Source: Kitasatospora indigofera (GTDB taxonomy: Bacteria > Actinomycetota > Actinomycetes > Streptomycetales > Streptomycetaceae). Taken from it: 64,000 nucleotides of DNA. The stretch covers positions 1 to 64,000 of the forward strand of contig NZ_BNBO01000032.1 in assembly GCF_014655955.1 (NCBI RefSeq). The letters run 5' to 3'. Each line of letters opens with the position of its first letter. Position 1 is the first letter of the stretch. Of the stretch, positions 45,201 through 57,200 are shown one piece after another. The position numbers were made by a program, and so were the translations under genes. The notes beneath the pieces were generated by a model that saw only the letters and a program-made list of their open reading frames with translations, was not told where the DNA came from and did no database searches.

Positions 45201-48200
45201 CGGCGGTTCACCGGCCGGACCAGGACTCCCACCCCACGCCGTCCCACCCCGCGCCCGCGCACTCCGAGCCTTCCAGCCTCAGGCCCCCGCACTCCGAGCC
45301 CTCGCCCTTCGAGCCGGAGAGCCCGGACAGCAGGTGGCCGGCGTCCCAGGCTCCGTCGATCCCGCTGCCGCCGCGGATGCGGCAGGACTCGGACGTCGAG
45401 TCCGAGGACGACACCTGGGACGACGCCCCGGCCGAGGCCGGGCAGCAGCCCGCGAACCCGGCCCCGGCCGCGTGGACCGCCGCGCCGCCGGTGGTGCCGG
45501 TGGTGCCTGTGGTGCCGTCGCCGGCACCGGTGCCGGTGCCGGCGGTCGGCCACCCGGACACCGCCGCGCGGCCGCCGTCCCCGGCGTCGTCCGCTCCCGA
45601 GCTCCCGCCGCTTCGGCTGCTCCCGTTGCCGGAGCTGGTGGACGAGCCACCGGTCGAGGGGGCTTTCACGGCCGGTCAGCTGTGGCGCGAGGGGGACACC
45701 CTGCCCGCGTTCATCCTGTACGACGGCAATGTGGCGATGGTCTGGGACGACGGCCTGGCCGAGGTGACCGACAGCACCCAGTTGATCCGGATGGCGGACG
45801 TCTACAAGCGGGCCGCCGAGCAGGTGGGCCGCCGTTTGCAGCGGATCGTCGAGCGCGCCCGGGAGGAGAGGGACACCGGGGGAGCCGGGCGGGACGCCGC
45901 CGAAACCCTGCTGGCCACGTACGAGCTGCTCAGTGAGGACGGTTGGGCGCCCGCCTACATCAGCGAGTTCCTCCGGCTGCAGATGCTGTTCCGTGCCAGT
46001 GACGTCCCGGACCGGTTCCCGCACGAGCTGTTCGCCCGGCCCGTCGGCGGGACGACCGACCTCGTCGATCCTGGCGCACCGCCGCCGCCCGCGTCCGCGG
46101 CGGATCCGGGGAGGTCGCTGCGCGGCGCGGACGGTGCCTCGATGCGGTTCTACAGATGGCTCGACGAGCAGGCGGGCGGGAACAGGCAGCACCTCTACGA
46201 CTGGGGTGAGGCGCAGTCGGCCACCTCGTCCTCGCCGGAGTCCCTGCAGGCGAAGGTCCTGTTCGCGCACTTCCGCAATCCGGGCGGGCAGCACCTGGAC
46301 GACGCGTACTTCTGGCTCAACGGTCTGGACCGCCGGTTGCAGGAGACCCCGGGGATCCGGATGGAGATCGACGGGGAGGAGGTCCTCGGCCTCGGCTACC
46401 ACCCCGTCCTCCTGCGGAGCCTGGCCGCCCAGCACGTCTTCACCTACGAGATGCTGCGTACCGTCCGGATGCCCCGGGTCGACCGGCAGGCGGGGACGAT
46501 CCGGCTGATCCGGCTGGAACAGCGCACGATCGAGGCCCTGGCGGAGCAGTACGATCCCGGCCCGGCGAGGAGGAACCACCGGCCGGTGGACATCAGGCGC
46601 GGTCCCGCCGAGTCCTTCAGCCTGTTGACCCCGTACAAGGACCCGGAAGGCGGCACCTTCTGGCTCACCATGCAGACCCTCCCGATCCACCGGGTGTTCG
46701 GCACCCACCTCCAGATCAGGATGGACGGCCGGAAGGAGCACTCGCTCTACCTCGGCGAGGACGAGTTCCTCGCCATGGCCGACGGCTTCCCCGTGGAGTG
46801 CTGGGGCGAGGACCAGCCGCGGCTCACCGCGGAGGAGAGCGAGCGCCACGCCGGCACGCTCGCGCCGCAGGCGCCCCTGCCCCCGACGGTCGGCGGACCG
46901 ACCGCCGACACCGGGGGACCCGTGCCGGCCGGGCAGACCGGAGCGCCCTGGACGGAGGCGCAGACGGCGCCTGCCACCCCGGTGCCCGCGGCGGCCTCCC
47001 CGGCACCCCCGCCGGCGGCCTCCCCGGCGGCGCCCCAGCCCGGGGCCGGTGCGGCCCTGCTGCCGCCGCAGGCCTGGTCCGCCGTACGGCGCTTCGCCCG
47101 GCCGGCCCGGATGTCCACCTCCCGCTTCGACCCGCTGGTGCAGGGCCAGGCGGGGGGAGGCGCGATCGCCGGACCCTCGCTGCCCACCCGGTACGCCGCC
47201 AGGGGGCCGGGCGGGCAGCGTCCGCTCGGGGACCTCCGGGGCGCGATGACCCAGATCGTCTACGACGTACGGCACTTCGAGGCGCGGCCGGGCCGGTGGG
47301 TCCGTGAGTTCACCCTGCGGCTGGACCTCCGGGCGCAGGACGGCGCGGCCACCTCCCCGGAGCAGGTCGACCGGCTCTGGGACGAGGCGCTGGCGGCGGT
47401 CGGCCGGCACGTCAACGGCCGGTTCACGCTGTCCGACGGGTCCCAGTTCCACCTGAGGATCGAGCGGGCCGACGGTCCGGCGGACGCCCACCGGACGGTC
47501 ACGGTGGCCCCCGGCGCCGGCCGGAGCGACCAGCTGCTCTGGTACGCGCGGAGCACCCACGGCGTCCTGGTGCACGAACTGATGCACTTCCTCGGCCTGC
47601 CGGACGAGTACGCGGACCTGACCACGGCCCTACGGCGGAGCGAGCCGTTCCCCGGCGAGCCCGGGGTGATGGGCCCGGCCGCCCACCGCGACGGCTTCGA
47701 GGTGCTGCCCCGGCACCTCCGGCGGATCGAGGACGTCCTCCGCTCGGGCCCCTTGGTCCGGGAGCTGACGTTCGAGCAGTACCGCGCGCTCGCGGCGGAC
47801 CCCGGCCGTCCGGCCGCCGCCCCGTCCACCGGCGACCCCTCCGGGACCGCCCCGGAGCATCCGCACCACGCTCCCCGGGCGCCGCGGCTGCCGCAGCCCG
47901 GGGCGGGCGCCGGGCCCGGCGCCCCGGTCGCGCCCACCCGGCCGGTGGCGGAGGTGGCGTCCCGCGAGCGAGACGTCCTGGTGGCCGGCCTGGCCATCGC
48001 CGGGCAGGCGTACGAGGCCCTCACCGTGCCCGGTGACGGGGACTGCCTCTTCACCTCCCTGCTGGTCGGCGCGAACCGGCAGTTCGGTGAGTGGGAGCAC
48101 CAGCACCTGGACGTGGACGGGCTGCGCGAAGCCGTCCTGCACTGGTACCGGGGGCCGGAGGCCGCCGTCCACCGTGGGGCCGCGGACGCGGCCGGGCAGT

Positions 48201-51200
48201 CGGCCCTGGACGCGCTGGTCATGGACCTGGCCCCGGGCCGGCTCTGGGACGTGGTGGGTGAGACGGGCCCGGCGCCCACCGACCCCGACCTGCTCGCCCC
48301 GGTCCGGACCGGCGCCGGCCTGCTGCTCGGCGACCCCGGGAGCGGTGCCTGGGCACGCCTCCTCGCGACGAGCCCCAGGCTCGCCCGTTCCGGTGTCCGG
48401 GAGCTGGGCCCGGAGCGTCTGCGGGACATGCGGCCGAGCGCGGCGGTCGAGCTGGCCATCCGCGACCGTGACCTGTGGAACACGCCCTTCTTCGACGAGG
48501 TGCCCCGGATCGCGGCCGCCGCGCTGGGGCTCAACCTCGGTGTGCTCGACAGCGGCGGACGCTATGTCGACTACCTGCCGGACGCCGACCGCCGCACGGT
48601 GGTGCTCTACCGCCAGGCCGGCGAGGAGGCGCACTACTCGGCGCTGCGGCCCGTCCCGCAGTCCGTCCCGCAGTCCGAGCCGATGCCCGAGCCGCAGTCC
48701 GTCCCGCAGTCCGAGTCGCCACGGGGCACGGACCTGCCGCCGGTGCCCGAGCTGCCCGTCCTGACTCCCGTGCCGGACGTGCCCGCTCCCGCGCCGGACG
48801 TGCCCGTCCTGCCTCACGCGCCCGACGTGCCCGCTCCCGCACCGGACTATCCCGTCCCGGCCCCGGCGCCCGAGGCGGGGCGGTCGCCCGACCCGGTGGC
48901 GGGGAAGCGGGTGCTGCCGCTTCCACCGGAGCGGCTCACGGCCGGCGGCGTCGGCCGGCTCGCCGGTGGTGACCGGGTCCTGCCGATCCCGGGCCCGGCC
49001 GGCCGGGTGCTGGACCAGGTCGCCGCCCGTCTCACGGAGATGCTGGCCGGGGATCCGCCGGCCGCCGGGCAGGGGGCCCGCGGCCAGGCCGCCGAGGGCA
49101 CGGGGTCCGCGGAACAGCAGGCCACCCGGCCGCCGGATCAGCGGGCCGGGGCGGGGACCGGGGCCCAGGCCGACGGGTGGTCGGCCGCGGAGCGCCGGCG
49201 ACTGGCCGGGGCCGTCCGCGACCAGCTCTCCGGTGCACTGGACCTCGACGCCCTGCAGCCCGTGCTGGCGTCGCTGACCCAGGGCGAACTCCTCGCGCTG
49301 CCGTTCGAGTTCGACGGCTGGCAGGGCGACATCCGGGTCACGGCCACCGTCGTCAGGGCGGTGACCAGCAAGGAGGAGAAGAAGTTCGAGTTCGAGGACG
49401 GCAGCGACTCGTTCGTCACCACCGGATCCTTCGAGGAGGGCCGCCGGCGGTTCGGCGGCGGCCTGCTGCTGGGGGGCAAGGTCGCCCCGGAGACCAGCAT
49501 GACCGGGCAGATCGGCGCAGCGGGCGACCGCAGCAGGGCCGGGACCGTCGACAGCAGGGGGAGGACCTTCTCCCGCAGCAAGACGCCGGAGCCCGCCCTG
49601 TGGATCGACGCCGACATCCGGCTGAAGCTCGACTTCTCCGGCCTCCACAAGGACGGGAGGAGCCTGTCGGAGGACCTGGGGACGGCGGCCGCGCGCCGCC
49701 GGCTCCGGATCGACCTGCGGGTTCCGGTGGTGGTGCCGGCCGCCGAGTCCGCGGACGCCGTGCCGCCCCCCGGGCAGCAGCACTACCTCCCGCCGCTGCG
49801 CGTCCAGCAGTCGCTGGCGCTCGGAGGGACGGACGTGGTCAAGAGCGTCCACACGATCGGCGCGGACGGACGGCGGACGGGTGGCGGCGTCCCGCTGCTG
49901 CTCGGTACCGCCGCCCCCGCGGACGCGGTGCCGGCCGGCACCACCCGGAACTCGCTGGACGCGTTCGGCGCCGTGACCTTCGACGGCGACTGGGTGGCCG
50001 TCCGCGCCGAGATCCTCGGCCGGCTGGACCTGCTGACCCTGCGTACCGAGCTGAAGTCGATGATGAACGGCGAGCCGGTGGAGGTCGTGCTGTCCGGCGG
50101 GCGCGGGCGCCTGCTGGTCTTCGCCCGGGTCTCGGAGATGACGCAGCTGCGCACCACCGGGCAGACGGAGTTCAACACGGGCACCGATGTGACCCGTACC
50201 GTCGTCGCCTCCGTCACCGACAGCCTGACGGTGGCCGGGGCGCCGTCCCTCAAGCACACGGACTTCGGCCAGGTGCCGTTCGGCGTCACCGGGAGCGGAT
50301 CCGGCCAGTTCGGGCACGACCGCAGCGCGATCGACCGGGTCACGGTGCGGGCCGGCAACGCCGTGAAGGTGAAGGCCGCCGGGGTGGTCTTCGACGGCCG
50401 GGCGGTGCTCACCTTCCAGTACCGGCCGGACGCCGGGTCCACCGCCGACCGCGCGACGGTTGCCACCGGTCTGCTCGGATTCCAGGTGCTGTCCGAGGCC
50501 GCCGACTCGGTGGCCGCCGAGGTGCCGACGCCCTTCCGTCCGGGGCCGGCGGCGCCCGGCCCGTTGGTGCCGCCCGCGCTGGCGCCCGGGTCGACCGCGT
50601 GGCGGCCCGGGCCGGAGATCTGGCGGGCCGGGCTGCCGGAGAGCGCCGTGGTGCTGGACGTGCTCGCGGGCACGGGCCCGTCCGCAGGGGCCGGGCAGGG
50701 CAGGGACCTGCACACCGCGCTCGACGAACTGGGGGTGCGCGCGTTCCGGCAGGACGGCTGGGCGGAGCTCCGCGAGGCGGTCCGGCACACCTTCCGGCTG
50801 GAGCGGTTGGCGGCCTCGCTGCCCGCGATGACCCGTGACCTGCCGCTCCAGGGTCCGCTGCTCAGCCGCCCGCGGCACCCGGACACGACGGTGCAGGCCA
50901 CCGCCAGGGTCGAGCGGTTGGAATTCCTGCGGACGATCGACACCGCCGAGCTGAACGTGCTCAACGAGACCGCGGTGGGCGACGCCGCCCGGGACATCAC
51001 CGGCCTGACGCTGGGCGCTCAGGTCCAGGGCGGGCTCCACCACGACTTCCCCGGGGGCGAGTGGGCGTCCGTCTCGGCCGGCCTGGGAGGGTCCCGCCGG
51101 TGGCGCACCGGTGACCGGACGGCGGCCGGCTCCAGCACGGTGTCCAGCGCCAAGTACCCGGAGCCGATGGCGGTCTACCTGGCCACCGCCCGGCTGAACC

Positions 51201-54200
51201 TCCGGCTGGCCGGACAGGGCGGCCCGGACGCCACGGCCGCCGGACCCCACCCCGAGGTCCGGTTCGTGGTGGCGGTCCCGCAGTCCCGGGCCGAGGAGTA
51301 CAGGACGGAGGGGCCGGAGGCGAAGCAGGCGGTCTTCACCCGGCCGGAGCCCGTCGTGCCACCGGCGCCCGAGCCCGCCGGGGACGCACCCAAGCCCCCC
51401 AAGCCCCCCAGGCCCCTTGAGCCCGCCGGGGACGCCCCCAAGGCCGCCGCGGACGCACCCGGGCCCGCCGAGCCTCCCCGGCCACCGGAGCGGGTGGCCC
51501 GCCACCGGCAGCTCGGGTCGTCCGACGCCGTCCTGGCGCTGACCGACGGCCTCGCCGTGGTGAACAGGCTCCGCGATTCCCTGGCGCCGGTCTTCGGCTC
51601 CCACTGGGAGCGGGTCGCCGCGGACCTGATGCCGTACTTCGACGCCGTGGCGCTCCGGCCGATGGCGTCCGCGCTGACCGGCGGACGGAGCTGGGGGGTT
51701 GCCGTCTCCGCCAACGGGGTGAGGGGCGAGATCCGGATCACCGGTGCGGAGGTCACCGGCCTGACCCACCTGAAGTCCGTCAAGGACTTCGAGTTCGAGG
51801 TCGGCACCGAGAGCACCACCGCCACCGGACTGATGCACGACGACCGGGCCAGGACGATCCGGAGCGTCGTGCTGGCCGGCAAGGTCCCCCATCTGCAGGG
51901 CGCGCTGAGCCACACCTGGAACTCCGACGAGGTCATCGGCGGCACCCGGGACGTCGGCAGCAACGCGGTGGCCAAGGGCAAGACGGTCGAGGCAGCGGCG
52001 GTCTTCCGGGGCGACCTGACGTTCACCGTCGAGGTGGACCTCTCCCGTACCTTCGGGCTGCCGGGGAACCGGGCGGTCCGGCACACCTTGCACGCCACGA
52101 CGGGGGGCGAGTTCGCCTTCCCGCTCCGCGAGTTGCCGGTGGCCTCCGGGGCCGGGGCCAGGCCGGCCCCGCCCGAGCCGCGCCTCGCCCCGCAGCGGGT
52201 GATGCGCTCGCTGGTGCTCGGTGCCACCGACATCGTGCTCCGCGTCTCGCCGATCCGTCCGCCCGAGCACGCCGCGGTGGTGCCGGTCGGCGCGTCCGGG
52301 GCGGCCGGGCCCGAGGCCGGCGCCGGCCCGCGCCCGGAGCAGCCGGGGGACATCCCGCCCAAGCCGCTGCCCGCCACCCCGGCCCCGCCCCGGCAGCCGG
52401 GGGCCGAGGACGTACTGGGCCAACTGGACGCCACCGGCCGGGAGGTCTTCGGCTCGGACCGGAACTGGCGGCGGGTCAAGCAGGAGCTGGCACCGAGGTT
52501 CACCGCCGAGGCCCTCCAGCAGCGGCTGCGGTCGCTGATGGCCGGCCAGGGCTGGACCGTCGCCGTGCGCGGCGGCACGGTGACCGTCCGGGCCAGCGTG
52601 CAGGCGATGCTGCACGTCGCCGACACCAAGGCGACCGAGTTCAACAGCGGGAGCGCCACCGGCCACTCCAGCGGCGGTACGGACGGCCTGACCGCCTCCA
52701 CGCGCAGCACCAGCCAGGCCACCGCACTCCGGCTCGTCGGCACCTCCGACCCGGTCGGGGCGCTGCCCGTCGCCGTGGTGGCCGGCGGCACGCTGAGCCA
52801 CGTCAGCGGGCGGGACCACATCGCGGAGGACTCCGGCGCCGTGGGCACGGGGGCCGGCACCAAGACCAAGGTGCCCGGCAGCGTCTTCGAGGGCACCGCC
52901 CTGCTCCACCTGGAGTTCCGGCGGAACCTGCGGCTCTGGGACCGGGCCGTGGACACGTCCGTCCCCGCGCGGGCGCGGGACGAACAGCGCCGGATCGACG
53001 CGGTCCAGCGGTCGTTCGCGGCACGCCAGGACGCGCTGGCCGAGCGCGCGGACGAGCTGGGCCCCGAGGCGTTCCGGGCCGCGAACGAGGAGCTGGACGC
53101 CGAGCACCGGGTGGCGCTGGGGCCCCTCCTCGACGAGCAGCAGCAGCGGATCGACGAGTCCGTCCTCGCGAAGTGGGCGGCGGACCTGAGGCGCCTGGAC
53201 CAGCGGATCCGGGAGCTCGGGGACCAACCCGGGAGCGCGGACCTGCGCGAGCGGTACCTCGCCGAGCAGGCCCGTCACCGGGAGCAGAGCGCCCTGCCCT
53301 CGGTCAGGCGCAAGCCCGGCCCCGGGCCGCGCAGCGACCGGACCCCCGACCAGATCGCCCCGATGACCAGGCCCTCCTTCGCCGTCCGCCGGAACGCCTT
53401 CGGCTACGCCAGGGTCGGCTTCCAGGCGCTGGTCGAGACCGCCGAGACCCGGCCGGCCGTGAACGGGGCCGACCCCCGGTTCGAGGCACCCGCGACGATC
53501 ACCACCGGCCACGGCCCCGGGCCGGCCGGGCGGGACTCCGCCCCGCGCCCGGACACCGGCTCGCGGACGCACGCCGTCCCGCCGTCCCGGGTCTGGACCG
53601 AGGGCTTCACCCCCCAGGAGATCCGCGACCTGCCCGACGTCGGGTCGCTGCGCAGCCTGCTGGACGCCGAGGGCCGCCGCCACTTCCCGGGTGCCTGGGA
53701 CCGCAGGGTGGCGGGCGGCGGACGGCGCTCCGAGCGGGTGGCGGGCGAGTTCAGCCGCGAGCGGCTGCTGGCGGCCCTGCCGCGGCTGACGGCGGGCGGG
53801 GAACTCGTCGGAACGCCCTTCCCGGTGAGGGGCCGCAGCTCCTGGGTGTCCGTGACGGCCGAGGTGCTCGACCTCGCGCACCTCCGGGAGGAGGCCGGGG
53901 CGGAGGTCGCGCTGGTCGGCGAGGCCTCGGGGCGGTTCAGCCGGCGCTTCCTGATCTCCCGCCACCTCCAGGTGACGGGGCAGGTCGGCGCCGAGTTCTC
54001 GAAGCTGAGGAGCAAGTTCTCGACGTCGGTGCTCTTCGGCGGCGGCTACCGGTGGCGCCAGGGCGGGGAGCGGTCCGCGGGCGGGCGGACCATCGCCAAC
54101 TCCAAGGTCCCGGTCCCGCTGGAGCACTTCGAGGGCCATGTGGCCTTCCGGTTCGCCTTCCACACCGGCGGCGAGCCCGCCGTCGCCACCGGGGTCGTCC

Positions 54201-57200
54201 CGTTCGCGGTGTCCGTCCCGAAGACGGAGGTGACCAGGACGGTCGACGCACCGGCGGACACCTACTTCACGGCCGCGGACCGGGAGCACGGCCGCCGGTG
54301 GCCCGGGCCGGCGCCGGTGGGGACGCCCCGCCCCGGGCCGGAGGCGGCGGGCCCGCCGGAGGCACCCGCGCAGCCGGCCGGTGACCGGCCGAGGCCCGGT
54401 GCGGACCGGCCCGGTGCGGACCGGCCCGGTGCGGACCGGCCCGGGACCGACAACGGCGGTGGCCCGGACAGCGCCCCGAACTCCGTCTCGGACACCGGCC
54501 CGAAGGCCGGCCCGAAGGTCGCCCCGAAGGCCGGCCAGGACACCGCCCCGAACGGCGGCCGGGGGAGCGGCCCGGCGCCGGCCGGCGGTGTGCTGGCCCC
54601 TGACGGCAGGAGGATCCCCGACGCGGAGATCGAGACCAGGACGATCACCGACGAACACGGCCGCCCGACCGGACGGGCCTCCTTCCACGACGCCGACTGG
54701 GCGTTGCGGGAGGGCCCCTACCGCCGCCTGCGGGCGCTCGGCACGTACGAGCAGCGGGCGGTAGCCGGACAGCAGCCGGGCGGACAGCAGCCGGGCGGAG
54801 CGGTCCGGCCGGTCCCCTGGGACCAGGAGCACGCGTACTTCTACGCCGGGCACGCCGACCGGGCCGGGTTCGACCTGCGGCTGACCGACGGGAGCGGCGT
54901 GCACGGGGTCGGCGCGGGGCAGGTCGCCGGCCTGCTGCGCCGCCGGCCGAGCGTCGCCGCCCTCCAGGCGGCCGCGGCGGGCGGCAAGCCCGCCTCGATC
55001 GTGCTGCTCGGCTGCGAGTCGGCCGAGCACGCCCGGGCGATCGCCGAGCTGATCGGGCTGCCGGTGCACGCCCCGACCGGGCGGACCGGTGTCGGCGGGG
55101 CGGCGCCGGGCACCGGGGCCGGGCAGCCGCCGACGCTCTACGTGAAGCCGGCGCCGGACGGCGCGGACGGCGAGTTCCGGACCTTCCTGCCGGGCGGCCC
55201 GGCCGCCGCCCCCGCCCCGCTGACGGGCGGTCGGCCGGGTTCGCCCGCCCCGGCCCTGCGGACCGGCGGCCCGGGTGCCGGGACGCCGGACAACATCGCG
55301 GGGAACGACGGCGACTCCTCGCACCCGCAGGGGCACGAGGGCCTCGCCGGGCACCAGGATTTCGAGGCGCACCAGGATTTCGACGCGCACCAGGGTCTCG
55401 ACGGGTACGAGAGTCTCCACGGGTACGGCGAGTTCGACGAGTACGGCGCGTTCCACATCTACGCGATCACGGACGAGGACGGTCACCGCCACCCGTACGG
55501 GGGGTTCGACGAGGACGGGGTCTTCCACCCCTACGGGGAGTACGGCCAGGACGGCCGGTTCCACTTCCACGAGTACGCCGCCGAGCCGGCGCAGGGCCGC
55601 TCCGAGCTGTGGCCGCAGGCCCGGGAGGCCTTCCGGGAGCGGAACGTCGAGCTGGACCAGGAATCCGCGGGGGAGCTGCGGATCGGCTTCGTCCCCGAGG
55701 TGCGGCCGGCGGTGGTCGACGACCTCGAACCGGGCAACGGCACGGCGGCGGCGTTCGACACGGTCGACGCCGAGTTGCTGGCGGACGACGCAGGCACCCC
55801 GCTGCGGTGGCGCCTGGACGACAGCCTGCTGTTCCGCTGGGAGTCGCCGCGCTCCTTCGGCCAGGTCGACGACGTCTTCGAGCAGGGCTTCGTCCCGCGC
55901 GCCTCCGGCCAGTACCCGACCCTGCGGGAGTACAAGGACGCGAACACGCCCTCGGCCTTCGTGAGCACCACGCGCTCGGGGACCGCGCGCTTCGACGAGT
56001 GGGGCACGGCCTACCGCTTCCTGATCGACGCCCCCGGCGGCATCGACGTCCGCCGCACGTTCCCCGACTCCGGGCTGGCCGAGCTGGAGGACGAGGTCGC
56101 GTTCCCCGGCGGCGTCCGGAGCAAGTTCATCGTGGGCGCGGAGCTGGTGGACGGCACCGAGTGGGGCGCGACCCCGGGTCGCTACGCGACGCCGGTGTCC
56201 TTCGTCCCGAACCCGTACTACCGGCCCGATCACCGCCTGGACCTGGCCGAGGTGCTCGACGCCACGGACAACGGCACCGACCGCCCCGCCGGTCCGGCCC
56301 TCCGCCGCCCGATCGACCCGGAGGCACTCCGGGACGGGGACGGGGTGCGGGTGGGCAGAGTGCGGTCGGGTCGTGGCCGGCTGCGTCATGTGGCCGAGGA
56401 GGTGCGGTTCGTCGAGGTGTCGCCGCAGTACGCGGAGACGGTCCTCGGGGTTCCGGTCCGCAACCAGGAGAAGTTCCAGCGGACGGCGGACCAGCGGGGG
56501 ATCGTCATCGAGGTCCGGCCGACGAATCCCGATTCGGTCCCGCACCTGGAGGCCGGGGCGTTGCCGAAGCCGAAGGCGATCAAGGCGAAGACGGTCAACG
56601 AGGAGGACATCCGTCTGGGGGCGAGGGCCGAGGACAAGGGCCTGGTCGGCTTCTTCCGGCCGGTGCTGCCGGAGCGTTCGGAGGGGATCGGGGACGGGGT
56701 GTGGGCCCGGGTCCTCGCGCGTTTCGAGCAGCGGACCGTGGAGTTCGCCGAACTCACCCCGGTGATGCGGTCGTTGGCCGGGGAGTTCCGCGTGGTCGAC
56801 GGCGTGGTCCAGGGCCGGGACCGGGAGGGCGGCTGGAAGCCGATCACCGGCGATCACGACATCTTCGACATCCAGGACGCGGCGGGGTTCCGGATCGGGG
56901 CCGACGAGTACGGCGAGGCCGTCGAGGACATGGTCGGGCAGGACATGGGGGTCCAGCACGGTGCCCACATGTTCTGGCAGCCGGAGTCGCCCTTCGACCG
57001 GTCGATCTTCGAGAAGATCGTGCGGAGTCATGAGGCGGGCGGCGAGGCGCTGATCCGCTTCGTGCCGGGGCTGACGCGGCCGGTCCTCGGGACCGCCGAG
57101 CCGGAGCAGCCGTCGGCGACCCGGCCGGGGCGGGCCTACCTGGGCAGTTTCGCCGGCGACCCGCGGCGCAGCGCGCCAAGCGCCGTCGGGAGCGCGTGGG

